Assembly: GCA_963849635.1 (NCBI GenBank)
Contig: CAWKIA010000029.1
Coordinates: 62,001-126,000 of the forward strand
From: CAVRUD01 sp963849635
GTDB taxonomy: Bacteria > Chloroflexota > Chloroflexia > Thermomicrobiales > UBA6265
Length of the DNA: 64,000 nucleotides
Direction of reading: 5' to 3'
Shown here: positions 1 to 8,988 of the stretch, piece by piece
How positions within the stretch are numbered: the stretch's first letter is position 1
How the letters are laid out: every line of letters starts with the position of its first letter
Translations under genes and position numbers: made by a program
The notes under the pieces: generated by a model
The model's database searches: none
Told to the model about the DNA's origin: nothing
Seen by the model: only the letters and a program-made list of their open reading frames with translations

Positions 1-2
1 AC

Positions 3-284
3 ACCCTCTACGCTCGCAACGGCCCGCTGGCAAAGGTGCTGGGGATTGTCCCCGGTTCGGAGGAGTACGGCCGCCGGTTCAGCGGCTACCTCTACGCCAC
101 CGGGTTGTACGGCGCCAGCGCCGAGATGTGGGTGCCGTATGAGGCGGTGATCGCCGTCTACCCGGAGACGCGGTCGGCCTTTCTCTCGATCAAAGGCGAC
201 GAAACCGAACACTTCGGCTGGACCAGCCCACCCCTCAGCGTAAGCCGTAAGGCGCCGCGCGCCGAAGGGCCGAAGGGGCTCTAG
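3..284 (+). CDS. C-terminal part of an unidentified protein (5' end outside window)
   Basis: An open frame runs in from the left edge and stops at 282-284, giving about 93 residues. A GTG lies at 36, but the frame stays open upstream of it, so the gene most likely begins outside the window. The core (GYLYATGLY...WVPYEAVIAVYP) has the short beta-strand pattern of a PRC-barrel or DUF2171-like domain, in which a hydrophobic residue plus 'vP' precedes a valine-rich strand. This is a weak resemblance and not an identification. A perfect hairpin follows 54 bp downstream. Function unknown. Confidence 0.5.
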   Translation, partial: TLYARNGPLAKVLGIVPGSEEYGRRFSGYLYATGLYGASAEMWVPYEAVIAVYPETRSAFLSIKGDETEHFGWTSPPLSVSRKAPRAEGPKGL

Positions 285-337
285 ACGAAGTTCCAAGAAT
301 CAAGTTCCAAGTTCCAAGGTTCGAGATCCGAGACGAG

Positions 338-358
338 CCCGGGACCGATGGTCCCGGG
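338..358 (+). terminator. Hairpin, probable transcription terminator
   Basis: A perfect 9-bp stem (CCCGGGACC / GGTCCCGGG) with a 3-nt loop, followed by TTCCTCTTTG. It lies between the partial first gene and the HipA-like gene, so it probably ends the upstream transcript. Upstream, 290-320 contains short direct repeats of AAGTTCCAAG; the remaining gap to 495 holds only low-complexity CGAA/CGCC repeats. Confidence 0.55.
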
Positions 359-495
359 TTCCTCTTTGCCTCGGAGAGGCTGTACTGTTTAGCCTGGGCC
401 AACCTTGGACCAACCCTGGGCCGTGAGCTCAGGCGCGACAAGCAGACGACAAACGCCGAAGGCCGAACGCCAAACGCCGGAACCAGGGACCATCG

Positions 496-1287
496 ATGAC
501 GATTCGCACTGTGCGCGCGACCCGGTACGTCACCCCGTTGCGGGAGGGCGGGTCGTTGCCGGCCATCGTCGAGGCTGACGACGACGGCATGTATGTCCTT
601 AAGTTCCGGGGCGCTGGACAAGGACCTCGGGCCCTGATCGCCGAGCTACTCGCCGGGGAGATCGGCCGGGCGCTTGGCTTGCCAGTGCCGGAGATCGTGT
701 TCGTTGAGCTTGATCCGGAGATCGCCTCGGGCGAGCCCGATCCCGAGATTCAGGCGCTCGTCGAGGCGAGCGGCGGGATCAATCTGGCCCTGGACTATCT
801 GCCGGGAGCGGCCGCCTACGACGCTCTGACGCCGTTGCAGCCGGACGACGCATTGGCATCTGAGGTCGTCTGGTTCGATTCCTACATCACCAACGTCGAC
901 CGGACGCCCCGCAATCCCAACATGCTCGTCTGGCACCGCCAGCTCTACCTGATCGACCACGGCGCGGCGCTCTACTTTCACCACGCCTGGGGCGACTACC
1001 GTACCCAAAGCCGCTCTCCCTTCGCCCGGATCGTCGACCATGACCTCTTGCCGCTGGCGGGGGACCTGGAAGGGGCCGATCGGCGGCTGCGACCGAAACT
1101 TACGCCGGCGATCATCCGGGGAATCGTCGCTCTGGTTCCGGATGATTGGCTGGACGAGCCCTCCTTCGCCGATCCTGACACCCACCGCGCCGCCTACGTC
1201 ACCTACCTTGAGGGGCGGCTGGAGGCCGCGCCGGTCTTCGTCGCGGCCGCGATCGAGGCCCGGGCCAAACTGGGAGGCGGCCGGTGA
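496..1287 (+). CDS. HipA-like kinase domain protein (HipA_2 family)
   Basis: 263 residues. The sequence has the eukaryotic-like kinase layout of the HipA_2 family: an N-terminal nucleotide-binding half with a lysine in YVLKFRGAGQG (about residues 34-44), a catalytic-loop-like NVDRTPRNPN segment (about 134-143) and a metal-binding LIDHGAAL segment (about 152-159), analogous to HRD and DFG. It overlaps the next gene (DUF3037) by 4 bp (GTGA). HipA_2 and DUF3037 genes often sit together, so the pair is likely co-translated and functionally linked. Unlike hipBA there is no HTH antitoxin beside it. Substrate and role are unknown; a cytoplasmic Ser/Thr kinase activity is inferred from family. Confidence 0.85.
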   Translation: MTIRTVRATRYVTPLREGGSLPAIVEADDDGMYVLKFRGAGQGPRALIAELLAGEIGRALGLPVPEIVFVELDPEIASGEPDPEIQALVEASGGINLALDYLPGAAAYDALTPLQPDDALASEVVWFDSYITNVDRTPRNPNMLVWHRQLYLIDHGAALYFHHAWGDYRTQSRSPFARIVDHDLLPLAGDLEGADRRLRPKLTPAIIRGIVALVPDDWLDEPSFADPDTHRAAYVTYLEGRLEAAPVFVAAAIEARAKLGGGR

Positions 1288-1694
1288 GCGCCGAGAAGTT
1301 GGCCCCCGAGGCCGTGCCCTACGCCTATGCGGTGATCCGGGTGATCCCGCGAGTGGAACGGGGCGAGTGCCTGAACGCCGGGGTGATCCTCTTCTGTCGC
1401 CCGCGTCGCTTTCTGGATGCCCGGATCCACCTGGACGAGGGGCGTCTGGCGGCGCTGGCACCCGGCTTCGATCCCACGGCCGCCCGGCAACTGCTGGAAC
1501 GTATCCCGGTGATCTGCGCCGGGGGGAAACACAGCGGCCCGATCGGCGAGATGACCCAGGCGGAGCGGTTCAACTGGCTGGTGGCGCCCGCCAGCACCGT
1601 GGTGCAGGCCGGACCGGTGCACACCGGCCTTGGCGCCGATCCGGCGCTGATTTTGGAACGGCTCTTCCGGTCGCTCGTCCTGCCGTTGGTGTAA
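1284..1694 (+). CDS. DUF3037 family protein
   Basis: 136 residues, starting at a GTG that overlaps the stop of the HipA_2 gene. It shows the DUF3037 signature: an N-terminal YAYAVIRVIPRVERGECLN strand-turn, then NAGVILFCRPRRFLDAR, and a C-terminal half with GPIGEMTQAERFNWLVAP. The family is small and of unknown biochemical function; it recurs as the partner of HipA_2 kinases. The overlap implies translational coupling. Complete by length. No signal peptide or membrane segment. Confidence 0.88.
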   Translation: MSAEKLAPEAVPYAYAVIRVIPRVERGECLNAGVILFCRPRRFLDARIHLDEGRLAALAPGFDPTAARQLLERIPVICAGGKHSGPIGEMTQAERFNWLVAPASTVVQAGPVHTGLGADPALILERLFRSLVLPLV

Positions 1695-1747
1695 CTGGAT
1701 CGCCGTGGCGAATTGGTGGTTGGCCGTCGAGAGGTTGGCAGGTAGCC

Positions 1748-3553
1748 CTAGCGTCGCTGTCGATCAATCGGTGCGAACGTGTCCGCCGGACCGGAGACGG
1801 TCTCGAATGCGGTGCCGCCGGACTGATTGGGGGTGGAGACCGTCTCATTGCGCGATGTCCATTGCGGCGGGGCGCTCTCGGAGTAGTCCATCCGGAACTC
1901 GACGATCAGCTGCTTTTGCACGACCCGCTCTGGCGTGAAGCGCAGCAGTAACGACGGCGTCCAGCCGTCCGGGGCCGCGAGCAACATCGCCGAGCCGTCC
2001 GGTGACCACGTCAGGGTCGAAGACGTCGGGCTTTCGAGCTTGACCCATCCCTGCCGGAGGACGCCCGCCTGCCAGAAGCCGATGTGGAGCACCTCACCCT
2101 CTTCGATATAGGCGAATCGGCTGCCGTCTGGCGACCAGACAGCCAGCGTAACGATCGCGCGGGTGGTGTGGATTGGCGTGAGTTCGCCCGTCGTCGCGTC
2201 GAGCGAATAGAGGTCGGTTGGGTCCGGGGCATAGCCGATGGCGTCCGCCCTCGTCTGCACGATCAGGCGCTCGCTGCCGGCCTCCGGCGACCAGGTCACC
2301 AGATTGGCCATGCCCAGCTCTGTGCCGGTCAGGTCCGTGAAGGTTTTCGTGGCCAGATCGAGCACCTGGACGCCGCCCTCGCCGACGTCGCGGCCACCGT
2401 TGTCGTCCGGATCGATCGTGCGGTGGACGAAGGCGATGCGCTTGCCATCCGGCGACCAGGTGGGGGAGAGGGCGTAGTCCCAGCGCCTGCCGGTGAGATC
2501 AGTCTCGACCCGGGTGGCGACATCGACCATGCGCAGGCCGACCGGGCCGCCGGATGCGCGCCGATCGGTGTTGGCGAAACTGCTGTAGGCGATTGTGGCT
2601 CCGTCCGGGCTCCAAGAGACGCCGCGGAACGCGGCCACTCGTCGCGCCAGGCGGCTGAGGCCGCGCCCGTCGCTGTTCACGACGTAGAGGTCGCCGTAGA
2701 GCGTCTGATCCTCATCGGCGACGGTAAACGCGATCCTGGTTCGGTCCGGGTTCCAGACCGGCTGAGTCGTCGATTCGAGCGAAGCGATCTGGCGCTCATC
2801 GTCCAGGTCCGGTCCGACAAGGTAGAGACCGTCATCGCGGCCCACCAGAATGGGGGCGTGTTCCTGCTGGATCCAGGTCAGGAGCTCGGCGATCTCGGTG
2901 TTGGCGGGGTCTTCGGCCAGCATGGCGCCATAGGTCCGCTCCGCGGCCAGCCAATCCCCGGCGTCCATCGCGTCTTCGGCGCTGGCCATCAGGGAGCTCA
3001 TGCGGTTCGCGTGCGCCTGGGCGAGGAGCGCGGTAATCTCGCGGTCGCCGGGGTGCTGGCGGGCGAGGGGATCGAGCAGAGCGATGGCTTCGTCATACCT
3101 ACCCGCATCGAGCGCGGCGGCCCCGGCACTGAGGGCGGAGTCGTAGGCGTTCTGAGCGGCAATCGCCCGCGCGTCCGCGTCGCGGTAGCCGGTGGCATCG
3201 GCAAAGAGTTCAGCGGCGAGGGAATACCGGCCCGCGCCCTCTGCCGCTTCGGCCGCGGCGTATCTGGCGGCGAACCGGTCCTCCTCGGACCGCTGCGCCT
3301 CCGCCGCGACGAACCCGACGCCGAGCGCCGCCAGGAGCGGAATCGCGAGGATGATGCGCATGATGGACCGCTCGGGCGTGCCACGGCGGCGGCCGCGCGC
3401 TCGGCCGGAGACGATTGGGGACGGGAGGGGCGACTCGCCGTTCGGCCCCGTTGCGGTTCGCTGTGGCGCCAGTGCGGACCCGCACACGTCGCAGCGTTCG
3501 ACCTCCCTCAGATTGAAGGAGGAGCAGACTATACAGAAGGTGCCATCACGCAT
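1748..3553 (-). CDS. Membrane-anchored protein: zinc ribbon + TPR + WD40-like (PD40) beta-propeller
   Basis: 601 residues if started at the ATG at 3553, which places a zinc ribbon (CIVCSSFNL...CDVCGS, four cysteines) right at the N terminus; the frame is open to 3649 but the upstream residues look non-coding. Next comes one hydrophobic segment (about residues 75-92, IILAIPLLAALGVGFVAA), then Ala/Asp-rich TPR-like helices (about 95-230), then repeated PD40/TolB-type blades with the tell-tale SPDG motifs (WSPDGATIAY, WSPDGKRIAF, WSPDGSRFAY, WSPDGSAML). The propeller is predicted to lie outside the membrane and the ribbon inside. Function unknown; a sensing or scaffolding role is inference. Confidence 0.8.
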   Translation of the reverse strand: MRDGTFCIVCSSFNLREVERCDVCGSALAPQRTATGPNGESPLPSPIVSGRARGRRRGTPERSIMRIILAIPLLAALGVGFVAAEAQRSEEDRFAARYAAAEAAEGAGRYSLAAELFADATGYRDADARAIAAQNAYDSALSAGAAALDAGRYDEAIALLDPLARQHPGDREITALLAQAHANRMSSLMASAEDAMDAGDWLAAERTYGAMLAEDPANTEIAELLTWIQQEHAPILVGRDDGLYLVGPDLDDERQIASLESTTQPVWNPDRTRIAFTVADEDQTLYGDLYVVNSDGRGLSRLARRVAAFRGVSWSPDGATIAYSSFANTDRRASGGPVGLRMVDVATRVETDLTGRRWDYALSPTWSPDGKRIAFVHRTIDPDDNGGRDVGEGGVQVLDLATKTFTDLTGTELGMANLVTWSPEAGSERLIVQTRADAIGYAPDPTDLYSLDATTGELTPIHTTRAIVTLAVWSPDGSRFAYIEEGEVLHIGFWQAGVLRQGWVKLESPTSSTLTWSPDGSAMLLAAPDGWTPSLLLRFTPERVVQKQLIVEFRMDYSESAPPQWTSRNETVSTPNQSGGTAFETVSGPADTFAPIDRQRR

Positions 3554-3887
3554 GGGCAGTTTCCTGACCAACTGCTGGGGCGAGCGGCCATCCGGGATGG
3601 CTGAGATCGTAGCACTAACTGTACGTTGAAGCGACGTGCTAAACAGCAATCGCTCTCACTCCGTACTGCATTTCCTATGCCCTCTTACCCAATCGGCGGT
3701 CTTCCCGTTGCGCCAAATGTCCATATTGGAGTAGGTTGACCCCATCGCGCGTCCGACTCCACCATCCCGCATCTCGCATCTACATGGATCTTCGGGCCTC
3801 GTGTTTACCCCGGGATAGGTGGACATCGTCGGGCGGATGGGGCCGCTGGCTGGCTCGCGATCCGGCTGTTCGGGAAGGAGGGACCCG

Positions 3888-5853
3888 ATGCGCCGGGTAC
3901 TCGACGCACTCGGAACCCACAAGATCAGCATCTCCCCATCGCGGTCCGGGGCTATCGCGGCATGGCTGGCGGTCCTCTTGATCCTGGCCAGCATTCCTGC
4001 CGTCTGGGATGGCGATCCTGTGGCGTCCAATGCCCTGGGCGCACAGACGGCGGCGGTTCCGTCGTATTCGCCGTCCGATGCGCTGCTTGCCCCGGCGCGT
4101 GGCACTGTCGAGCAGATCTTGAACCACGCTCAGAAGTTCGGCAGCCTGCGGATGGCGGATGTCGAGGCGTACGTCACCGAGGTGTACAACCTGGCGCCGC
4201 TGGTCGGTCTGGACCCGGCGGTGGTCGTCTCGCAGTCGAACCTGGAGACGGATACCTGGCGGACGGCGTACTGGTCCAACCATCTCAACCCGGCCGGGAT
4301 CGGGATCACATCGGACGGAGCGGCGTCCTTCACCTGGAAGAACGGCACAGAGGCCGCCCGGGGCCAGATCGTTCACCTCTATGTCTATGCGGTGGGCGTG
4401 ATCCCGCGCGGCCATGTCCTGGAGCCGTATATCCCGCTTGATCCCCGTTACGATGCGGCGATCCAGGCCGGGTTCGCGGGGATCGCCGACACGGTTGACG
4501 ACCTGACCGGCCGCTGGGCGGTCGATCCGAATTACGGCGAGAAGCTCGCCGGGCGCGGCAACGACATGTTCGTTCGGCAGCGGATCGGAGCCTACGCGCA
4601 GAGCACCGGCTCCAGTTCCTCGGCGCTGGCCGATGATGGCAAGCCCACGACCGCCTGGGCGACGGTCACCAACCCGCCACCGGACCCCTCCTATGCCTGG
4701 TACGACCTGGGAAGCATCGTCTCGATCGGCTCAATCCGCTGGGTCTTCGCCCAGACCGGGCTGGCTGATCAGTACGAGGTGCAACTCTCGACCAATGGGT
4801 CGAACTGGACGACGCTGGGGACGTTCACCAACGTGGCGGCGAACTCGTGGGTCAACCTCGAGACGAATGCCTCTGGCCGCTATCTCCGCTTCGTCTTCCA
4901 CAACCCGAACGGCGATACCAAGCTCGGCGGCCTGGGCGAGATCCAGCTCTGGCCACCGACCACTGCACCGTTGCCCTGGCTGCCTGCCGCGTCCGCGCCG
5001 CCCCCCTGGACCCCCGGGGCGGGCGCACCGAAACCGACGCCGACGGCGGTGCCGAGCGGCCCGCTGGCGGTGACGTTGAGTGTCACCCGGGGGACGGTCA
5101 ACACGTGGCTGGGGGTGACAGTGACCGGGTTCTCGTCGGGGCAATTGATCGATATCCAGTGGAAAGGTGTCACGAGGGCCCAGGTGACCGCGAACCAGAA
5201 CGGCAGTGGATACGTGCGGATGCGTGTACCCGCCGCCCCGATCGGAACCTACACGGTCCGGGCGGTGAGCGGCAGCCGGTCTGTCTCAGCGAGCTACACG
5301 ATCGCCCCGAGGGTAAAAGTCATCCCAAGCTCGGCGTCGCGCGGGGAGACGGTCGATGTCTCCCTGCGTGGGTTTGGCAAGAAGGAGACAGTCCGCATCC
5401 GCTGGATTCGGGACGGAAAATTCGAAGAGATCACCACGGTGCTGACGTCCAACACGGGCAGCGCCAACGTCGATGTTGCTGTCCCGAGCTGGGTGCCGGA
5501 CGGCCCGACCTCGGTGCGGGGAGATGGACCGGTTGCCCGGGCGCAAACCAACGCCTTCGTCGTCGAAGGCGGCGATTTAACCTCCGCGGAGGAGGGCACG
5601 CCGACGGCGACCGCGACGGAGACCGCCACCCCGTCGACAGACGGCACTCCGATCGGGACTGAAACCGAGACACCGACGGCTACCGTCGAGGTGCCGACCG
5701 AAACACCATTGGTTGAGACCGCGACGCCGGAGCCGACCGCTACCGAGACACCTACGGCCGAACTTACCCCGACAGACACGCCCCCTGGCACCCCGGTCGA
5801 CGAGGTGCCCTTACGAGGGCACGGAAACGCCGGAGTTCACGGCGGAGATGTAG
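3888..5853 (+). CDS. Exported glucosaminidase with discoidin-like domain (frameshifted near its end)
   Basis: About 654 residues once one extra base near 5808-5812 is ignored. The ATG at 3888 follows AAGGAGGG; upstream in-frame codons look non-coding. Order: hydrophobic export segment (residues about 24-41); a mannosyl-glycoprotein endo-beta-N-acetylglucosaminidase-type lysozyme domain (about 75-210; VVVSQSNLETDTW carries the likely catalytic Glu, then NPAGIGI and FTWKNGTEAARGQIVHLYVYA); an F5/8 type C-like sandwich (about 225-355); two Ig-like sheets (about 385-550); and a Thr/Glu/Pro tail of TPTATETAT-type repeats. As read, the frame overruns to 5999 through antisense sequence. Moving one base forward gives YEGTETPEFTAEM then TAG at 5851, which suits the tail. 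Likely role: peptidoglycan turnover at the cell surface. Confidence 0.8.
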
Positions 5854-5874
5854 GGAAGGTTTTGGTTGAGGGTG

Positions 5875-6288
5875 TTACGCCCCGCAGGTGGCGCAGCGGC
5901 CCCGGGCCAGGACCCGGGAGATGCGGGAGCGGTTGCCCGCGACGATCCGGTATCCGATCTCGACCAGCCAGATCAGGGGCGGCAGCGAGGCGACCTTGAC
6001 CAGCGGCGTCATCCAGCCCACATCGTGGAGAGCGGCGAGGACCGCCCGGCCCGCGGTGCGGACTTCGCCGGTTGGTCCGATCGTGAGGACGGAGTGTTTG
6101 GCTCGGGCCCGCAGCGGCGGGATGAGGGGTGGATCTGGGGCGTCCTGATACGGAACAGGATGGAGTTTGTTGGTCCTGTCCTTGGCTTGCAGCCAGGCGA
6201 CGCAGGAGCGGCAGAAGCCGCAGTCGCCGTCGTAGAAGAGCCACGTCTGTCCGGGCTGGATGGTGGTCTCTGTTGGCATCGTCGGCAT
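5875..6288 (-). CDS. DCC-family (DUF393) thiol-disulfide oxidoreductase-like protein
   Basis: 137 residues. It carries the family hallmark FYDGDCGFCRSCVAWL (residues about 18-33), a thioredoxin-like first strand followed by the CGFC pair. The conserved C-terminal region is also present (WLVEIGYRIVAGNRSRIS) with an extra terminal CATC pair. Members of this family are small predicted thiol oxidoreductases of unproven substrate. It converges on the glucosaminidase gene, with 21 bp between their stops if the latter is frame-corrected. Start could be the first or fourth codon (two ATGs). Confidence 0.87.
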   Translation of the reverse strand: MPTMPTETTIQPGQTWLFYDGDCGFCRSCVAWLQAKDRTNKLHPVPYQDAPDPPLIPPLRARAKHSVLTIGPTGEVRTAGRAVLAALHDVGWMTPLVKVASLPPLIWLVEIGYRIVAGNRSRISRVLARGRCATCGA

Positions 6289-6414
6289 CGGTGCAGCGAT
6301 CGCCTCCTCGTTGACTGCCGGGACGAGTCACCTTCGAGCGTCCCGGGCTGGTGGCGATAGGATACGCCGCCGCGCCGCACGATGCGGAGGGCTGCATTCC
6401 AGCTGTCCAGCAGC

Positions 6415-6909
6415 CTAGAGCCGTAGCTCGTACCGTTCTTCGATGACGGTGACGCCCCAGTCGGCCGGGGGCAGTTCGTCTGTCCTGACGAACCCGGCCG
6501 AGGCATAGAGGTGGGCCGCGGCGGGGAGGCCCTGGACCGTCCAGAGGAAGACGGAGTCGTAGCCGGCCTCGCGGCAGAAGCCAAGCGCGGCATCGAGCAG
6601 GCGCCGGCCCAGGCCGATCCCGCGGGCTTCCGGCGCGATGAGCAGGCAGCGAAGTTGGGCGGCGTTGCCCTCGCGCCCGATGATGCCGATCGAGCCGGCG
6701 AGGCGGCCGTCGATCTCGGCGACCCAGAGGCGATCTCGCTTATTACGCTCAGGTTTGCCGAACTCTGCCAGCGTCTCGGCCGCGTAGGCCTCGAACTGGA
6801 GACCGAAGCCGTATTCCTGGGCGTAAAGCTCCCCATGGAGGGCGACGATTCGGCCGAGATCCCCCGGGCACAAATCGTGGCGAAGCCTGAGATTCTTGTC
6901 GGTGGTCAT
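6415..6909 (-). CDS. GNAT family N-acetyltransferase
   Basis: 164 residues from the ATG at 6909, chosen because GAGG lies just upstream; an ATG at 6918 is in frame but crowded against the ribosome site. The acetyl-CoA binding motif A is clear: LRCLLIAPEARGIGLGRRLL (about residues 88-107) with the R/Q-x-x-G-x-G/A pattern, followed by AGYDSVFLWTVQGLPAAAHLYASAGF, the motif B helix and strand. The N-terminal HDLCPGDLGRIVALHGELYAQEYGFG matches the MarR-fused GNAT type that recognises small amines or amino acids. Substrate unknown. It follows azlD on the same strand after about 36 bp and could share its transcript. Confidence 0.87.
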   Translation of the reverse strand: MTTDKNLRLRHDLCPGDLGRIVALHGELYAQEYGFGLQFEAYAAETLAEFGKPERNKRDRLWVAEIDGRLAGSIGIIGREGNAAQLRCLLIAPEARGIGLGRRLLDAALGFCREAGYDSVFLWTVQGLPAAAHLYASAGFVRTDELPPADWGVTVIEERYELRL

Positions 6910-6945
6910 GGTCCTCATTCCTCGAATATCAAAGCGAAAACGGTG

Positions 6946-7240
6946 TCAGACGAGGCGAAGAAGCCAGTAGACGATGAGACCGCTGGCGATGCAGGTCCAC
7001 ATCTTTCCTCGTGCGGTGGACGATGGCGGCGCCAACGGCGACCGCGGCCACCCCCTCCCATCCGGTGCGATCGTTGCCTGCCAGTGAGATGACCACCAGG
7101 GCTGAGATCAGGGAGACGGGGATGAACCGCAGTGCTCGCTCCCAGTCGGGCGGAATGGTGACGGCCGGTAAGGACAAGCCCGCGAGCCGAAGCAGGTAGA
7201 CTCCGGCGCCCATGGTGACGATCAAGCCGAGGTCGCTCAT
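6946..7240 (-). CDS. azlD: AzlD-like branched-chain amino-acid exporter small subunit (frameshifted)
   Basis: AzlD is the four-helix small partner of AzlC, together exporting branched-chain amino acids. The first 80 residues are typical (GAGVYLLRLAGL, RALRFIPVSLISALVV, VAAVAVGAAIVHRTRK). As read the frame then ends in a hydrophilic tail to 6929. Removing one A from the AAA at about 7001-7003 gives KMWTCIASGLIVYWLLRLV and a TGA at 6946-6948, restoring the last transmembrane helix and a 97-residue protein of normal size. The ATG overlaps the azlC stop by 4 bp, showing co-translation. Either a single-base insertion error or a recent mutation. Confidence 0.8.
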
Positions 7241-7969
7241 AGTGGTGACCTACGCGCCGTCGCTTTGACATCTCGACTGAACCACGAACCAACTCCGGCC
7301 CCGGCGATGCCCGCACCCAGCACCGCGACGCCGACCGGAGCGAACTGGATCAAGACGAGGGCGGTTGCCCCGGCCACGAGCGCGGCGAGCAATGCCGCGC
7401 GCCGCCGCGCGAGGGGAACCAGGATGGCCATGAAGCTGAGCGGAATCACCAGATCAAGTCCGATGCGGCGTGGATCAGGGACGGCTTCTCCGGCGACGAT
7501 GCCGAGGGCTGTGCCGATGTTCCAGCCGAGGAACATGGCCGCCCCCGCACCGAGCAGGGTTGCGAGGCGCAATCGGTGCTTACGGCCTGCCGCGATGCCA
7601 AAGGCGCCGTCGGTCAGGAGCGCCGCAGTCAGCAGTCGTTGCGGCCAGGTGAGTCGCAACTGGCGACTGACCGCGATTCCCAGGAGCGGCAACTGAGCGT
7701 TCAGGGCCAGCATGGACCCGATTGCGACCCAGGCCGATGCCCCACCGGCGAGGACCGAGAGGACCCCGACCTGACCGGCGGCGGAGAAGACGATCAAACT
7801 CATGAGTTGAGTTTCTGCCGGGCTGAACCCGACGCCGCGGGCGGCCACGCCGTATGCGACGCCGGCTGGAACCGCCCCTGCCCAAAGTGGCAACATCGCC
7901 GCGAACCCGCCCGCGAAGGCGAGCCGAGTTGATTGCGCCGGAGGGGGTATCCCCCGGGTTAGTGGCCAC
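7237..7969 (-). CDS. azlC: AzlC-like branched-chain amino-acid exporter large subunit (5' end probably frameshifted)
   Basis: From the ATG at 7896 the product has 219 residues with the AzlC fold of about seven helices and the conserved LPLWAGAVPAGVAYG and FSAAGQ(V)G motifs; helix-rich throughout, acting in the cytoplasmic membrane. That start removes the first half-helix usual in the family. Upstream in-frame codons encode TRLAFAGGFAA but have no ATG, GTG or TTG before a stop. A GTG at 7969 becomes connected if one base near 7930 is removed, giving 243 residues, the usual AzlC length. The C-terminal part is certain, the extended start less so. Overlaps azlD by 4 bp. Confidence 0.8.
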
Positions 7970-8076
7970 AGGCGGATTGCCCGTCAGGTGGGAGGAGATT
8001 GGTTGCGTGGTCGTAGGTCGTACCTCCTGATTCTGCCCCATCTCTGCTACGGTAGCGGTACGAGACAGCGGCGTCA

Positions 8077-8092
8077 TCGTGATCGATCACGA
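8077..8092. promoter_or_regulatory. 16-bp perfect palindrome, candidate operator
   Basis: TCGTGATCGATCACGA is a perfect 16-bp palindrome, 31 bp upstream of the XRE/MmyB start and within the 153-bp gap shared with the divergent azlCD operon (or 226 bp if azlC begins at 7896). HTH regulators of this type usually bind such dyads, so autoregulation and control of azlCD are plausible. Not demonstrated. Confidence 0.4.
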
Positions 8093-8122
8093 ATCGTTTT
8101 AGCGCGTGAGTAGGTCGCGATC

Positions 8123-8977
8123 GTGGCGAACGAATTGACCGGAGAGTTGACCGAGGCGGCCGGTGCACCGGGTGGCGAGCGGCTGCGGGAACTCCGTCGT
8201 GCGGCTGGCCGCACCCAGCTCTGGGTCGAGACCGAGGCGGAGCTGGGCACCGGCTATCTCCAGCGCCTGGAGGCAGGCAAGGTCGCCAGGCCTGGGTCCG
8301 ACACCCTGGTGCGCATCCTCAACGCCCTGGGAGCACGCTACAGCGAGCGGCGCGAGATCATGGAGCGCTTCGGCTACATGGTGGCGACGCCGTTGCCCAC
8401 CGCGGACGATATCTACTGGGCGCGAGACGAGGCGCGCCGAGACCTGGACGAGGTCGCCCTGCCGGCCTACGTGCTCGACTGCACCCACCGCCTTATCGCA
8501 TGGAACCGCTTTCTCCCGTACTTACTCGGCGTGGGGCCGGTGCATCGGGTGTTGGACGAATTGGCTCGGGGATCGATGATCGTCCACTGGTTCGATCCCG
8601 CGTCTCCTCTCGCACTCCTCCTGGCCGAGCCAGACGGGTTCCTGTTGGAGATCGCCCGGGCGATGCGCATTGAGATGCGCCGGTTCTGGTCGGAACCTTG
8701 GGCGGCTGAGTTGATTGCCGAGCATATGGCCGCGATCCCGCGCTTCCGGGCGCTGTGGAACGCGGCCGAATCAGCACCGGCTACCGCCAGCGCCGCCCGC
8801 GCGCTGATTCCGCTCCGCCTGCGGGTGCCAGGTGCTGGCCTCCTGTCGTTCCACTTTTCGTCCGAGCCATTTGCGCGGGATGCCCGGTTCAGGGTGATCT
8901 ACTACTTCCCCGCCGACCCGGAGACGATGCGGCAGTGCGCTGTCTGGGCAGCACGGGACGGCGAGTCAGACGGATGA
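8123..8977 (+). CDS. XRE-family regulator with MmyB-like C-terminal domain
   Basis: 284 residues from GTG 8123. Residues about 18-75 form an XRE/Cro HTH (LRELRRAAGRTQLWVETEAELGTGYLQRLEAGKV). The rest matches the MmyB-like ligand-binding (PAS-like) domain: AYVLDCTHRLIAWNRFLPYLLG, then MIVHWFDP, EIARAMRIEMRRF and a C-terminal FHFSSEPFARDARFRVIYYFPADP. Such proteins are one-component regulators, typically in Actinobacteria and Chloroflexi. The divergent azlCD operon is the natural target candidate. Its stop overlaps a possible ATG of the next gene, whose better start is at 8989. Confidence 0.86.
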   Translation: MANELTGELTEAAGAPGGERLRELRRAAGRTQLWVETEAELGTGYLQRLEAGKVARPGSDTLVRILNALGARYSERREIMERFGYMVATPLPTADDIYWARDEARRDLDEVALPAYVLDCTHRLIAWNRFLPYLLGVGPVHRVLDELARGSMIVHWFDPASPLALLLAEPDGFLLEIARAMRIEMRRFWSEPWAAELIAEHMAAIPRFRALWNAAESAPATASAARALIPLRLRVPGAGLLSFHFSSEPFARDARFRVIYYFPADPETMRQCAVWAARDGESDG

Positions 8978-8988
8978 TAGGAGGGGTG

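Noticed and set aside
2084..3604. 506-codon open frame on the plus strand opposite the propeller gene
   Set aside because: Shadow of the minus-strand gene: Arg/Gly/Val-rich, no domain, no ribosome site, whereas the opposite strand has clear PD40 and zinc-ribbon motifs.
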